Part shown: in pieces, positions 32,610 through 43,769 of the stretch
Layout of the letters: each line of letters begins with the position of its first letter
Position numbering within the stretch: the first letter of the stretch is position 1
From: Cenococcum geophilum 1.58
Lineage: Eukaryota; Ascomycota; Dothideomycetes; Gloniales; Gloniaceae
NCBI GenBank assembly: GCA_001692895.1
Contig: KV748211.1
Location: 310,001 to 374,000 of the forward strand
Reading direction: 5' to 3'
Length of the DNA: 64,000 nt
Position numbers and translations under genes: made by a program
Notes under the pieces: model-generated
Database searches by the model: none
Told to the model about the DNA's origin: nothing
Seen by the model: the letters and a program-made list of their open reading frames with translations, nothing else

Positions 32610-33900
32610 GGGAGGGAGAGTCCTATAGAGGAGAGGAGGGCAGGAAAACTGGAAATAATAGTATAGTATTCGGCCTACCCGTACTATAAGGGTAGAGCAC
32701 GGTTTTAGCGGAGTGTAGATATAGCTTAATAAAATCCTCTTCCTTCTCTTCCTTTTCCTTATTAACACTTTCCTCTAGTAATTACTACTTATAATTCCTT
32801 ACAGCATATAGGCTACCGTACTTGCTATAGGTATATAGGAACTTGCAATCCTTACCTAGGTTATACTTCCCTTTATTAAAGCTATAACAGGTCCTTAAGA
32901 TATTAGTGCTTACTTATACGCGTTTTAAGATAGATGCGGATTTATAAGTACTGGGATTGCAATAGATATCCAGGAAGTTACTAGAGATCTTCTAGTTGGC
33001 TAGCTCTAACTGGTTCTTTTAAATAACTATAGAGTGGTGCTCTAAGGCCATAGTCATTAAGGGAGCAATTTAGTAGGTAGTAGATAGCTAGATAACTTAA
33101 TTATAGAAGGTAAGTATTTGGGGAATAAGATCTACTAAAAGATTCTTATATATAATAATTAAAATCATTATATAGTTAAGGAAGCCCTTTACCTATACTT
33201 TAACGGATAGGTAGTTCTTTATCGTCCCTTCTTTCGGTCTTATAGAAAGGACGCTATTAATAATAAGAATATTATTCTAAGGCTTAGACCAGAGCTGGTA
33301 TATCTAGAGGCGAGAGAGGTTATTAGGTAAGAAAGTACCCTAAAATACCTTAAGTATCTCTTTATTCGGGACGCCAGGGAGGAGGGTATTTAGGATATTA
33401 GCTATAAATGGGAGCAACTTACCCGGTTTATTAATTAGGGTTAAGGATAATACTGCCGTAGCTAATCTCGCTGTTACCGTAGCGAGGCTTAATATATAGA
33501 GTTTAGTCGCCCGATCTTCCTATTCTTTTTAGACGCGTAGCATTTCGGTATAGTTCTCCTGTTCCTAAAGGAGTCTTATTTTCCGGTCGGTTGCCTAGTC
33601 CTTAACCTCCTTTACCTAAGCTCTTCTAATCCTTAGGTCCTCCTCATGTAGTTATTAGAGCCGTTCTTTAGCTTTTTTAGCGGCTAAAGTCTCGCGTTAA
33701 GCCGTGGAGAGAGGCGCCATTATAGAGGATAGAGACTGTGACGCCGGTATATCGCCTGAAGGTATAGGGGAAGGTAAGGGAGACTGGTAGGTAACCTCTA
33801 AGGAGTTTAGCTCGTTAAGTATGTTGTTATTGGTTAAGTTTTTAAGGTTTTTATAGACAATTTGCGAAGGTTTAGACGAGTATATAGGTCGTTAAGTCAT
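32610..33900 (-). pseudogene. ORF1 (gag-like) of the Ngaro-like element
   Basis: The best start is the ATG at 33900 on the minus strand, about 65 bases inside A1; codon 3 is now TAA. The N-terminal half is rich in Lys, Glu and Arg (AKKAKERL, LHEEDLRIRRA, ATDRKIRLL) and may form a coiled coil. The C-terminal end near 32880-32795 reads KGKYNLGKDCKFLYTYSKYG then AVRNYK, fitting a decayed Cys-His zinc-binding module in which several Cys now read Tyr. It is probably the nucleocapsid-like protein. No database family is claimed. Confidence 0.65.
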
Positions 33901-33966
33901 TAACAGCAATAATTAATTATTAGAAATTAAGTAAATAAGGTATTGGCTCTTAAATGAGACTAATAT

Positions 33967-34070
33967 GGAAAGTAAGCAAGCAAGGCTCAATTTTGTGAAT
34001 GTTGATGATGTTAGTATTGCTGAGATATAGGGGTGCTGCTATAGTGCTCGCTTAGCCATATAGACATATC
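33967..34070 (-). repeat. Split direct repeat A1
   Basis: 104 bp at the 5' end of the Ngaro-like element, sharing GCAAGCAAGGCTCAATTTTG and GATATAGGGGTGCTGCT with A2. Confidence 0.9.
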
Positions 34071-37000
34071 TATATAGGAGTCTTGGCAAAGCCAGAGCTT
34101 CCTACTTACTTAATCTCAACTGATTTAAATACTTAGGAACCACTATAGGTCTCCTAGTATACGGATTTCATATCGGTGCAGCAATTTTGCTTCAAATTCT
34201 TTAAGTCTTAAAAGGTCCTTCTTAGCAAATAGGACGGCTATATTGTCTACATAGAAGAAGACAATAAGTCGTCTATTGGTAAATAGGCAGTTAGTGCCTA
34301 GTACTGGTTCTAATCCGAATTTAGCCAGTATATTAGTAAGCTCTTTATACTAAAGTAGTGGTGAGATTTTCAATCCATATAGCGCCATGAGTAGCTTTAG
34401 GATATATCCGTTTTAATTAAAACCTTCTAGGTAGTAGCAGTAGATTGGTTTACTAAGCTTGGTATTTATAAATGCGTTTACAGCGTCATACTGTCGAATT
34501 TCCAGGTCGAATGCGGCTGCTATAGCCATAAGAGCACGGAATATTCGAGCAGCTAGGGTTACTGCATAAGTCTCTTCCTCTATAATCTACAGGTCTCCGC
34601 GGACACATAGTCTAGCTTTAAGCTTCTATAGGTAGCCGTCACTATCGAGCTTATATTTAAAGACCTATTTTAGTAGAAGGATCTACTCGTTACCTGCTTC
34701 TGCTTTCGGTACAGTCTTAAATATCCCTCGGCGTTTTAGGTCGTTATATTCTTTTTCCATAGCCTTTTAAAAGCTAGTAGTTAAAGAATGCTTTCTCAGA
34801 TCTTTGAGATTCTTTGGTTTAGGAGGAAGGTTGTCCCAATATAGAGATAAGGATCTAGTTCGGTCGATGTCCTTTACTAGTCCTATAGCAAATCCAGCGT
34901 AGTAACCAAATAGGGTAGATAGATTGGTTAGTGCTGCTGTATACGCTTAACATCAAATTCGTTTTAATCCTTTTAGTAAGATAAGGTTAGTAGAAGGTTT
35001 GGCCGAGACTTTATTAGCTCGTAGAGCTATATTAATTACTCTATTAAATAATTCTGGAGAGCTTAGCTGGGTTAGAATTATTTCAATTATATCTAGGATG
35101 TCGTCTTAAAGTCCTTATAGTGAGGTGTTCGATTCTAGTAAATCTAGAGATACCGTTCTGCTAGGTATCGGTAACTACTCAGTATCCTTCGTACGAAGCT
35201 TTGCTAAATCATTCAATTTAGATATAGTCGTTTAATCTACACCTAAGGTAGATCTTTAAGGGTCCAAATTAACTGTATATAGGATTAATTCGTCCTCAGA
35301 TTCGTCCTCATATAGAGGTTCTAGTAGACTAATCGTCTAAAAGGTGTCTTCTAATACTTCCCTTAGCAGGTAGTCGATGTCTTGACCCTTAGGGTTATAG
35401 AACAAGGTCTCGTCAAATATAACGTCTCTAGTTCGAATAACCTTACGGAGACTCGGAATCCAGATTCAATAGATATTAGTTAAATCGTAGCCAACTAGGT
35501 GTCCAATTGATGCACAAGGAGCTAGTTTATCTCCCCTTTTAATTCGTTTATCCAGTGTATAGGTTTTACAGCCGTATACATACATATAGGTAAGTGATGG
35601 CGGCTTACCATAGGCGATCTCATACGGAGTTTTCCATCCTAGTTGCTCATTTAGGGTTCAATTGAGTGCGTATCCTGCGGCAAGGAACGCCTCTAGTCCT
35701 AAAGACGGGGGTAAGGATGCTTCTAGCTGCATAGCCCTTAATCAATCCATAAGGGTTCATCCAAATCATTCAGCTCCGCCATTTTGTTCTTCTATATACG
35801 GGGCTCAGCATTTAAAAGTAATGCCTTCGTCTGCGCACTATGTATGTAAGGTGTCTCCTGTTTGTCCAAAAGCTCATTTATTATTGCTCCAGAAGAAGAT
35901 CACGTCTTAGTAGAATCGTATTTTAATTAAACGGTGGGTCTTACGGATGGTAGGTAGGATAGTAGCTTTATCCTTATTCTTGGCGGTAAATACAAAATTA
36001 AATTTAGAATACGTGCAATAGAAGTGCATCATATATCTATCGCCGTTGTACCCTGGTTCTCCAAGGGTAATAATATCAAATGCTACCCGCTCGAATGGTT
36101 AAGTGGCTGGAAATTCGTGTTCTCGTCTTCAAAAGATCTGCTGTATATACTTTAATATTAAGCAGACTTCGCATTCGATTTTAAGCGGTGCTCGTTCGTC
36201 AATTAGCTCTTTAAGCTCTACGCCATTGACGTGCTTAGGAAGCTGTTCAATAGCGTCAGGTCCTGCATGGCCAAGTATTTTATGCCATTTTGTAGCTGTG
36301 GCTCCGACTAATTTGCGGGCCATTCTGCTTAGTTAATGTCTTCTTATTAAAAAGGTCGATTGAGTTATCAAATCTAGGGTAGGCTCTCTATACATTAGTA
36401 CCTAGTGGCCCCCTAGTCATTTCGCATAGCATACTATTTCGCCAGTTACTAGACGGTATAGCAAGTTTCGTCCTAAGTCAAAATGGATATCGTTATCTAT
36501 AGCCCTTAATAGTGCTACAATATTTATAAACATGGTAGGTACCAATACTACGTGGGATAGCTTCATTTTTAAGCTCCCAGTAGGTGTATTGACAGTAATC
36601 GTTACTGTTCCATAAGCCTATATCTTTTCACAATTTCCACCAGCAATCAGGTAGTCGTCTTCTACAGCTAGATAGGAAAAGGTAAAGTCTTCTTAGTTAT
36701 TATAGACGTGGGTATCTGCACTAGGGTCGAGTATCCAGGTATTCTGGAGTTTAAATAGAGTTTAACCAGTACTAAACACAGCAGCATGGCTAGTCGGGGT
36801 TTTAAAAGGTAGAGTTTTGGAATCAAAATTAATTATAAATTCTATATTCTTCTTTACTTCCTATTCTTTTTTTAAGATAAAATTAACAATGCGTTTAATC
36901 CAAGGCGTAGATAAGATTGCTTCTTCTACTTTCTTTTAGATATCTAGGTTTGGTTTCCATCCTTAAAGGCGCTTCTGCTTGACGATATAGTAGCAGCTGC

Positions 37001-37946
37001 TAAATCAATATTTAAAGCCGTATATGCATTCCTTATTCCATTTTAAATCTAAATTAGAATTATTATTAGAATCTAAATTAGAATTGCCTAGGGTTACAAA
37101 AGCAGAGTTATTAGCAGGGGTAGCCGAGGATACTACTTACTGCATGCGGTAGTGCTCCTTAAATTCCTCAATTAGATCGATAATAGATAGGGCCTCTTCA
37201 TCCTTCCGTTCTTTTTTGATAAGGTCTACTTCTAGTGCTCCTACAAAACTAGAAGAGATAGATTTGATAGCTTAAACAAAGTCATAGTGTGGCCTAAATC
37301 CTTATACATCTGGTAGCTTTAATTGCTCCGCAAGCTTATAGACATTCCGCCAGTTATTCAACCATTTATTGATGCTCTGCTTTTTATTATAGACTTTCAA
37401 AGCCGTGTACTGATTTAGGACGTCTCGTTTTTGACCTAAGGTAGTAGGGGCTAGTGCAGTCTTAAGTGCTTGAAGCCGTTTGTATACCGTATTGAGGTCG
37501 TCAATAAGTAGAAGGTAGGCTACCAATGTAATGCGAACGATATAGTTACTGATATCGTTTATAGCCCATTTTTGCTTCTCGTATGTGCGAAGATCGTCTT
37601 TATATTTAGCATAGAGCTGGTTGTAGGCGGTAAGCTAACTTAGGTCTAGCTTTGCTATCGATGTAGCCGTAGGTAGTATATCCCTTAGTATAGGACGACT
37701 TAGTTATGCTAGCTTTAGACGCTCGCCTTTTTTGGATGGGTCAATATGCTCCCATACCTCGTTAGTTTTGGCAGTGTCTTAGATAATAAAGAACCACTGT
37801 ATCTAATCAGAAGGCTGGTTAAGGATTAGGTTGACTTTCAATTCACTTATAGTCATCATTTTTAGGATTTAATAGGTCAGGCAGGGTCCAATTAGCGTCT
37901 TAGCAAAAACCTTATTTTAACGTTTCGAACTTTTAATTTGATTCAT
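34071..37946 (-). pseudogene. Copia-B gag, protease, integrase and RT N-terminal part
   Basis: Possible starts are the ATG at 37946 (MNQIKSSKR) or MMTISELKVN near 37862. Gag is mostly open (AYLLLIDDLNTVYKRLQALK near 37512, then LNNWRNVYKLAEQLKLP). The protease reads WILDPSADTHVYNN near 36740-36700, the usual DSGAS-type site with changes. GAG-pre-integrase reads KWHKILGHAGPDAIEQLP near 36285, followed by CEVC. The integrase core reads FERVAFDIITLGEPG near 36090-36045. The RT active-site box LIVFFYVDNIAVL is near 34265-34230 (normally YVDD), and the Ngaro-like element interrupts just after it. Decay is RIP-type, with some frames shifted in the middle. Confidence 0.88.
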
Positions 37947-38095
37947 CAGTTCGTTCGTTGGTCGGGTACGTACGTCAACTGGGGTTGATCGTCCGTTCAT
38001 TTAATAGGTGAAGAAGTTCAAGACACTGCAAAGGTAGTAGAAGTAGTGACTTCTTAAATAAGGTAGTAGATTAATTGGTCAGCAGGTGGTACGAT

Positions 38096-38108
38096 CCGGG
38101 CTCATAAC
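38096..38108 (-). other. Primer-binding site of Copia-B (half-tRNA type)
   Basis: Directly inside the 5' LTR the minus strand reads GTTATGAGCCCGG. Its complement, CCGGGCTCATAAC, matches the anticodon arm of initiator tRNA-Met (GGGCTCATAAC), as used by copia-type elements that prime with a cut tRNA. Confidence 0.75.
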
Positions 38109-38343
38109 TATAAGCTTTGCAGTGCGAAGAATTAAATGAACGACTTGATTGTGAATGTAGCTCTAGAGGCTCTATATATACACGAAGAAGGTAGAAGTAA
38201 TGGGGTAATAGATAGCTGAAATGGGAACGGTAATCTGCCACCAATATTGATCTGCAACCACTATATTGGGTGGCGTTAACGCCATCTTGGAGCCTTCCAA
38301 GCGGTGATCTTGTGTCTCAACGCAGTGTCGGTAGTCGGTTACA
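38109..38343 (-). repeat. Copia-B 5' LTR
   Basis: 235 bp. The left border reads TATAAGC where the other copy has TGTAAGC (one G-to-A change). Followed by TSD ATATC at 38344-38348. Confidence 0.93.
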
Positions 38344-41300
38344 ATATCCCTACTTAGGTAGGTATTGGATTGTACGTAGGCTTGTGAGATGTCCCGTAGG
38401 TAAAGAGCTGCGGGTTTGCTTTGCTGTAGGCCGGGTATAAGTATAAGTATAATCTGTTAGCTGACTTGTTGGATAGTAGGCAATTATATAAGGACTAAGT
38501 CCTTTCCCTAGTTATTATAAGCTTGTATAATAAGCCTTAACTTTTTAAAGGCTTTATCAGTACTAGGGTGCTTAATTTTGTTAATAAAGCGTGAGTTAAA
38601 TATACGGACGCCTTGCGGGACGTCTCTCTCCGTTACGACTGTAAAGACGCCCTTTTTAAGTAGTCTGTTAATCTCTTTGCGTCGTAAGTCCGTGAAAGGG
38701 GTTTTCTATACTAGAACTAATATATCTATAGGCGAAGATTGCCTTACGGATATTCCTGCGGAGGTTGGGTAATTCTTTATTATGGGGTTCTTAGTTATGG
38801 GGTACTTTTGGGGGCGTCCTTAGCCACGTTTTACGGTAGGTTTAGTAGGTTTAGTAGGTTTAGTGGGTTTCTAGGGGACCTCTAGGGTAGGTAAGGGTGC
38901 TTCTAGTTTATCTAGCTTGATGTTGTGGGTGTTTTCGGGCCGAAAGTAGGGTTTTACGGACGTGCTTTTGAAGCTAGTTAGCCCGTTAGGAAGCTATATG
39001 CAGCACGTCTCGTTTTCTACGGCTAGTAGACGATAGGGTCTATTTTAGCTGCCGCTTTTACGCTATATAAGGACTTTAGAGTTAAGCGGGAGGTTGTATA
39101 CTAAGGTCGTATTAGGTCCGTTGCGGTGGTGTAGGGCGTTATTAATAGTTTGTTTAGCCCATAGCTTAACTATCTCGGCTATCGCCTTCTGTATTGTAGC
39201 TGCTTGTTCCGTAATAGACGGGGTAGGAGGGCCTAGGTTACTTATCCTTGGGTAGGCTCCGTAAACTAAGAGGGTAGGTACTAGTCCGTTAGGGCTAGCA
39301 GTGTTATTAACGGCTTTTACGGCCATCTGTAGAGCCAGTTCCTTTTAGATGTCCTTGCATTCGTCTATAATAATCTAGTAAGCTCTCCGTAAGGCTAGGT
39401 AAGCTTGCTTAATAAGCCTAACGGACTAGTGCGCCTTAACTAAAACAGCTTTTATTAATATAGCTATGGCTATAGCGTACTGCTAGAATTCCTTGCTGAT
39501 AAAGTTCCTACTAGCGTTATAGGTGATATACTGCGGAGGTTTGACGTATGTATTAATCTAGCAGGTCCGTAAAATATCCTAAGTATATTTTGTGGATATA
39601 TTTTGTAACTAATAGGCGGCTTAATAGCGGGTTGCCTTGTTAATTATGTGTAATACTAGGCTGCCGTTAATGTACATAATGTCTACGTATACTAAGTGGT
39701 TAAAGTTAAGGTCCTTATAAAGGGTGAACTTAAATCGGCCTAGGGAACGTCCGTATTTCTAGTAAAAGGAGCAGTATTTAGTTAGGTAATTAACTACCTT
39801 CCTATTGACGTCGTCGTGTCCAGAGCGTTTAAGGACTCTATATAGCTTTTCGGCTAACAGGTAGCCGAAACGGCGGTATAGACGGTAGATCTCCGTACTG
39901 GTAAGGTAGCATAGGTTATAGTTAAAAGATTCCTAAATATAGGTCTGTAAAGTCTCTCCCTATATAAGGAACGGGTGTCTAAATTATTGTATAATTAGTA
40001 GGGTAATATACTTGCTTCCTAGGGCAGTTGCGGGGCCAATTAAGGTGTCCGTAATATTATTGTAGTATACCTATAACCTGTCCATGTCTGCAAGACAGAG
40101 TAGGAAGGGGGTGTTTACTTTTACCACGTGGAAGTTAACTAGGCTAATTAGAGTCTTGACTTTTACTAATCCAATTAATGTGGTTAAGCCGATGCCGAAT
40201 TGGACGTTTACGGCCCTAGTTTGCGTAATATCAATATTTATATTGTCATTTGTGGTGGTCCTATATGCGAGGTATTGTCCGTAGCCTGTGGTAGACTTCT
40301 TAGAGGCACCTATGTTGATTATAACACTATAGAATTCCTTAGGGGTATAGCGTTCTGTAGTAATATATGCAAATAGGTCCTGCTTATAATCTATAACGTC
40401 CGTAACGGGAGTACTTACGGAATAGTTTTTGGGCGTAACTAAGTGTATAAAGGAACGGTCGGCTAATACGGTCGTAATATTAAAGGCTTAGCTGTCCGTA
40501 AAAGGTCCGAAAGTGGTTAGGAATATTTCTAAGGTCTTTTATTCCTAAGTGTTTAATTTAAAGTTAATTATAAGGGCTTCTATTAACTTATTAGGGGGCT
40601 CTTCTACTTCCCCTCCTTCGTATTCTAAAATAAACTGGCTAATATGGTTATTAAGTCTCTTTCTAGACTTATTACGTTCTTCCTAGGTATGCCTTATAGA
40701 CTAATATCCTTCCTTACCGCATATAAAGCACTTCTGGCTGGTTTGTCTGTGGGGGTATATTTTTATACGGGAGTTGTTATAGGGGTTGCGGGTAGGGCCT
40801 AGTCGATACGGGTACTACTGGCGGTAGCGGTGGTCCGTAAAGTAGATGTCTAAGTTTGTTTGCGGATATTAAATATTTATAATAAAGGCTTAAATGCTGC
40901 CTAGTGGGTTTAAGACTTTATACATTATAATAGAGGAGCGTAGATTATTAATAAGGCCAGCTAAGGTGTCTGTAGGCTTATAATAGGCGTATTTATAAGG
41001 CTCTACTTCCTAGTAGGCCGTAATAAGTTTGTTGTATAGGAAGTCGTCTATTTAAAGCTTAGTGTTAAGGCCGTGCTATAGGTGCTAGAGGTCTTTGATA
41101 AGAATTTACAGGCACTCTATAGTTGATTTTTCAGTATTCTTATTAATTACGGTCCGTAGCTTAGTCGCATTCTATTAGGTAAGGATATTACACCTATATT
41201 CTAGTCCTTTAAAGTAGTTATAGGTAGCTTTATATAGCTTATTAAAGGGAACACTAAGGGGGTTGCTCTTAAGGTTAGTGTAGTAGTAGTCGAGTGCTAG

Positions 41301-42590
41301 GCCGCGCAGTATAGTAGAGTAGGCTTGGCTGAACTCTTATTTAGGAATATTAGCCTTTTGGCAAAGGTCCGTAAAGATAGTCAGTTTAAAGTTAAAATTG
41401 TCGTTTTTACCGCTATACTTAGATTTGTCGGTATAGAGCTTAGCCAGGTTAGCTAGTTCCTTACCATAGGTCTTCGCTTAGGTGCGTTGCGGATCTATAA
41501 CTTACAGATCTGTGGCTTACGGATATATGGCTTACGGATATATGGTTTATGGATATATGGCTTACGGATATGTGGCTTGAATAATGGAAGGGGTTTGGTC
41601 CGTATTTTGGGTTGTGGGGGTATTGTAGTCCGTAATTTGGGTTACGGGGGTATTGTGGTCCGTAACTTGAGTACTAGGTATACTTTAGCCAGTAAGATTA
41701 ATTCTAAGACTGCTTGGGTTTATAGGACGAATTTAGTTAAGTGGGTTAGGTATAAGGCTAGTGATTATATTAAGTTTGGAAGAAGTAAAGAGTTCCTTAG
41801 TTTCTTAGAACTGGTTTAAGATTTCCTCTTTAGTCTATTCTGTTTGGTCCTTCTCATATATTGTGTTGTATAAGGACTATGCAACAGTAACTCGTTTATT
41901 CCTTTTAACCTATACACCTTAGTTACATAAGAGGGTCCGTAGGTTACGGATGGTAATAGGGTTATATGCTTTAAAGATAGCTTCCGTAAAGTCTGCGAAG
42001 TCTTTCTAGTATTACTCCTATAGGTCAACGTTTATAAGCTTAAAATATTTATATTTAAGAACTTTAAATTTAATGTAGTTGTTAACGTTAGGTATAGACG
42101 TGAGGTTAACTCCCTACCTCTACTTTTCCTAACCTTTATCGACTTGCTTTCTTAGGTCTACTATACTATATTATATAGTGTAGTACGTAGTAGGTAGGAG
42201 GGGTCTTGTAGTGGTCCGTAAAGGCGGTTGGCGGGTCCGTAACGGTTCGTAAAAGGGTGGGAGGTCTCCGTAAGGGGTCTTAATAGGTCCGTAGTAGTTT
42301 GTAGAAGGGTAAAGGGTCTCTGTAAGGGGTCCAAAAAGAGGTTAGGGGAGGTATAGTAGGAATAGGGGTTTGAGGTTTAAGGGTAGGGGTTCTATACAGG
42401 TCTGTATTCGCGTCTATTATACTTCTGGTAAACTATATTAAGACTTAAATAAGTATACAGAGTTGGTAATAGTCTGTAATCCCTGACTTTTAACCTTCTA
42501 GTAGGTCGTACTAGGAGTCTAAACGGGTGGTCGCTGTCGTGTATCGCTTGGGGGGAGGTATTAAGTAATTGCTAATCTGTGCGCGCTTAC
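38344..42590 (-). pseudogene. Copia-A gag, protease, integrase, RT N-terminal part
   Basis: Long near-open frame on the minus strand. Gag spans about 42590-40750 and contains a short 15-bp repeat (41510-41580). The zinc motif KCFICGKEGY is near 40735, a protease-like zone follows, then GAG-pre-integrase RRFGYLLAEKLYRVLKRSGH near 39885-39820 and CSFY. The integrase reads LVYVDIMYINGSLVLHIINK near 39690-39635 and TYNASRNFISKEF near 39520. A Pro/Lys linker (KPTKPTKPTVKRG, 38860-38820) precedes the RT start (GVRIFNSRFINKIKHPSTDK, LIIQAYNN, YLRDISQAYVQS), cut by Copia-B at ATATC. The few stops fit Gln or Trp codons. Confidence 0.9.
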
Positions 42591-42597
42591 TGATTAG

Positions 42598-42838
42598 TGT
42601 TTATACTAACTTAATAGCACGAGTAAGTTATATCCCGGGGCACGAAATACGTATAGTATTGTATGCTCTTTAGGATATTAGTGACTGTCTCTTATATTAA
42701 AGCAGACTACATAGTCTATATACTAATGCGTCCTTCCCCCTTAATTAGTTAGTGCTTGTGCACTAAACGCGTAAGTGGGTAGTTAGTGCGCCGAACGCGT
42801 AGGCACGCGGTTGGTATAACAGGTGCTATAATTATATA
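42598..42838 (-). repeat. Copia-A 5' LTR
   Basis: 241 bp, plus-strand start TGTTTATACT, end ATTATATA (from ATTATACA), followed by GTAAG. The leader inside it (minus strand CTAATCAGTAAG) matches the Copia-E leader CTGATTAGTGAG with transitions only. Confidence 0.9.
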
Positions 42839-43515
42839 GTAAGAAAATAGGGTATACCTTAATTAAATCTAGGAGCTTTACCTTATATAAGTTACCTATC
42901 TTTTTAAGGACCTTATACGGCCCTACTATTTAATAGTTTAGCTTATAGCTAGGTCGTTTAGTCTTTTAATTCCTTATTATAACCTAAACTATATTGCTAG
43001 GGGCAAAGTTAGGCTCTTAACGGTGTTTATTTGCCTACTATTCTATTAGTCTTTAGGCTCTTTTTAAGTTTTTATAGGCTACTATCTAAGCTTCCTCTAA
43101 GTATTTAGTATACTATTAGGCCTTGCTATAGGATAGCTTTTCTTATATAGTTTAGGGTTCTTCTAGCCTTTTCTAGTTAAAACTTATATGGGGTAAGTAT
43201 CCTATTTCTAGCTAAATTAGGGCAAACCCTATAGAGTTATAGGGTAAGGTTGCTTAGGCGTAGTTTATTAAGGGTAGTAGTTTAGACTAGTTATTTTAGA
43301 AGTAGTTAATAAAGGGCTTAAGACTCTAGTCTAGGTACTAATTTATAATCTCTATCTAACTGTTTATCTAGGAGTAATAAGCTATAGAAAGCTTTAGCTT
43401 AATATCTAGGATTTAAGTAAACTTATTTTAGAAATCTAATATAAACTATAGCCTGTAATTAGATATAATAGTATTTAGTAGATATAGTAAATATATAGCT
43501 AGGCTGCCTCTTTAG
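42839..43515 (-). pseudogene. Gypsy-C piece 2: integrase C-terminal part
   Basis: The minus strand reads VGPYKVLKKIGNLYKVKLL near 42930-42870, the conserved GPY/F-type module before the chromodomain (Gypsy-D has [18 protein letters not shown]). Upward it continues as decayed integrase until the hAT insertion at CTCTTTAG (43508-43515). The downstream part is piece 1. Confidence 0.78.
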
Positions 43516-43769
43516 CAGGGTAGGCGAAAATCGTTATCGATTAGATTGATACGATAAGCGATATTATATCATATTATTATCATATTGATCGATTTTTTTA
43601 ATAAACCCCGCTAAATAAGCGAGTAACTATACCTATAGGGAATTCTACTAATATCTTTAGCTTTCTTAATAATTTATACCCTCTTTATTTATACTTCTCC
43701 TTATATAAGATACTATAAAATAAAATAAAAATAGTAAAAAAGAGAGGAGACCCAGCAGTTAAATTTTAG

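Larger units (their letters stand above)
29329..34070 (-). mobile_element. Ngaro/DIRS-like tyrosine-recombinase retrotransposon with split direct repeats
   Basis: A 4.74-kb insertion in the Copia-B RT. On the minus strand the order is A1 (34070-33967), ORF1, RT-RNase H, tyrosine recombinase, B1 (29804-29658), A2 (29657-29554), a 78-bp spacer, B2 (29475-29329). A1/A2 are both 104 bp and B1/B2 both 147 bp. No LTR and no TSD are present. The Copia-B frame rejoins across the insertion with at most a few bases of microhomology, as expected for recombinase-mediated integration of a circular intermediate. ORF content and repeat plan match the Ngaro group within DIRS-type elements. Confidence 0.92.
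28092..38343 (-). mobile_element. Copia-B: second Copia family, inserted in Copia-A RT
   Basis: LTRs of 234 and 235 bp with TSD ATATC (28087-28091 and 38344-38348). The plus-strand ends are TGTAAGCTTTGC...GGTTACA. It carries its own complete Copia polyprotein, of a different lineage from Copia-A, and is split by the Ngaro-like element. Without that insert it is about 5.5 kb. Confidence 0.94.
26417..42838 (-). mobile_element. Copia-A: Ty1/Copia retrotransposon, split by Copia-B
   Basis: LTRs of 240 and 241 bp (26417-26656 and 42598-42838) with TSD GTAAA/GTAAG. The single difference is a G-to-A transition. About 16.4 kb long including Copia-B; removing Copia-B leaves about 6.2 kb. It lies in the chromodomain-integrase C-terminal part of Gypsy-C. 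Same lineage as Copia-E and Copia-L, judged from protein order and shared LTR or leader sequence. Confidence 0.92.

Noticed and set aside
28092-38343. Reading 28092-28325 and 38109-38343 as ends of a single giant element with the Ngaro as its own pol
   Set aside because: The Copia-B polyprotein is complete on both sides of the Ngaro-like insertion and the two sets of enzymes have different families and separate terminal repeats.
41487-41819. 110-codon plus-strand frame (repeats of YGLRI)
   Set aside because: Opposite strand of the short 15-bp repeat in Copia-A gag; no start context or homology.
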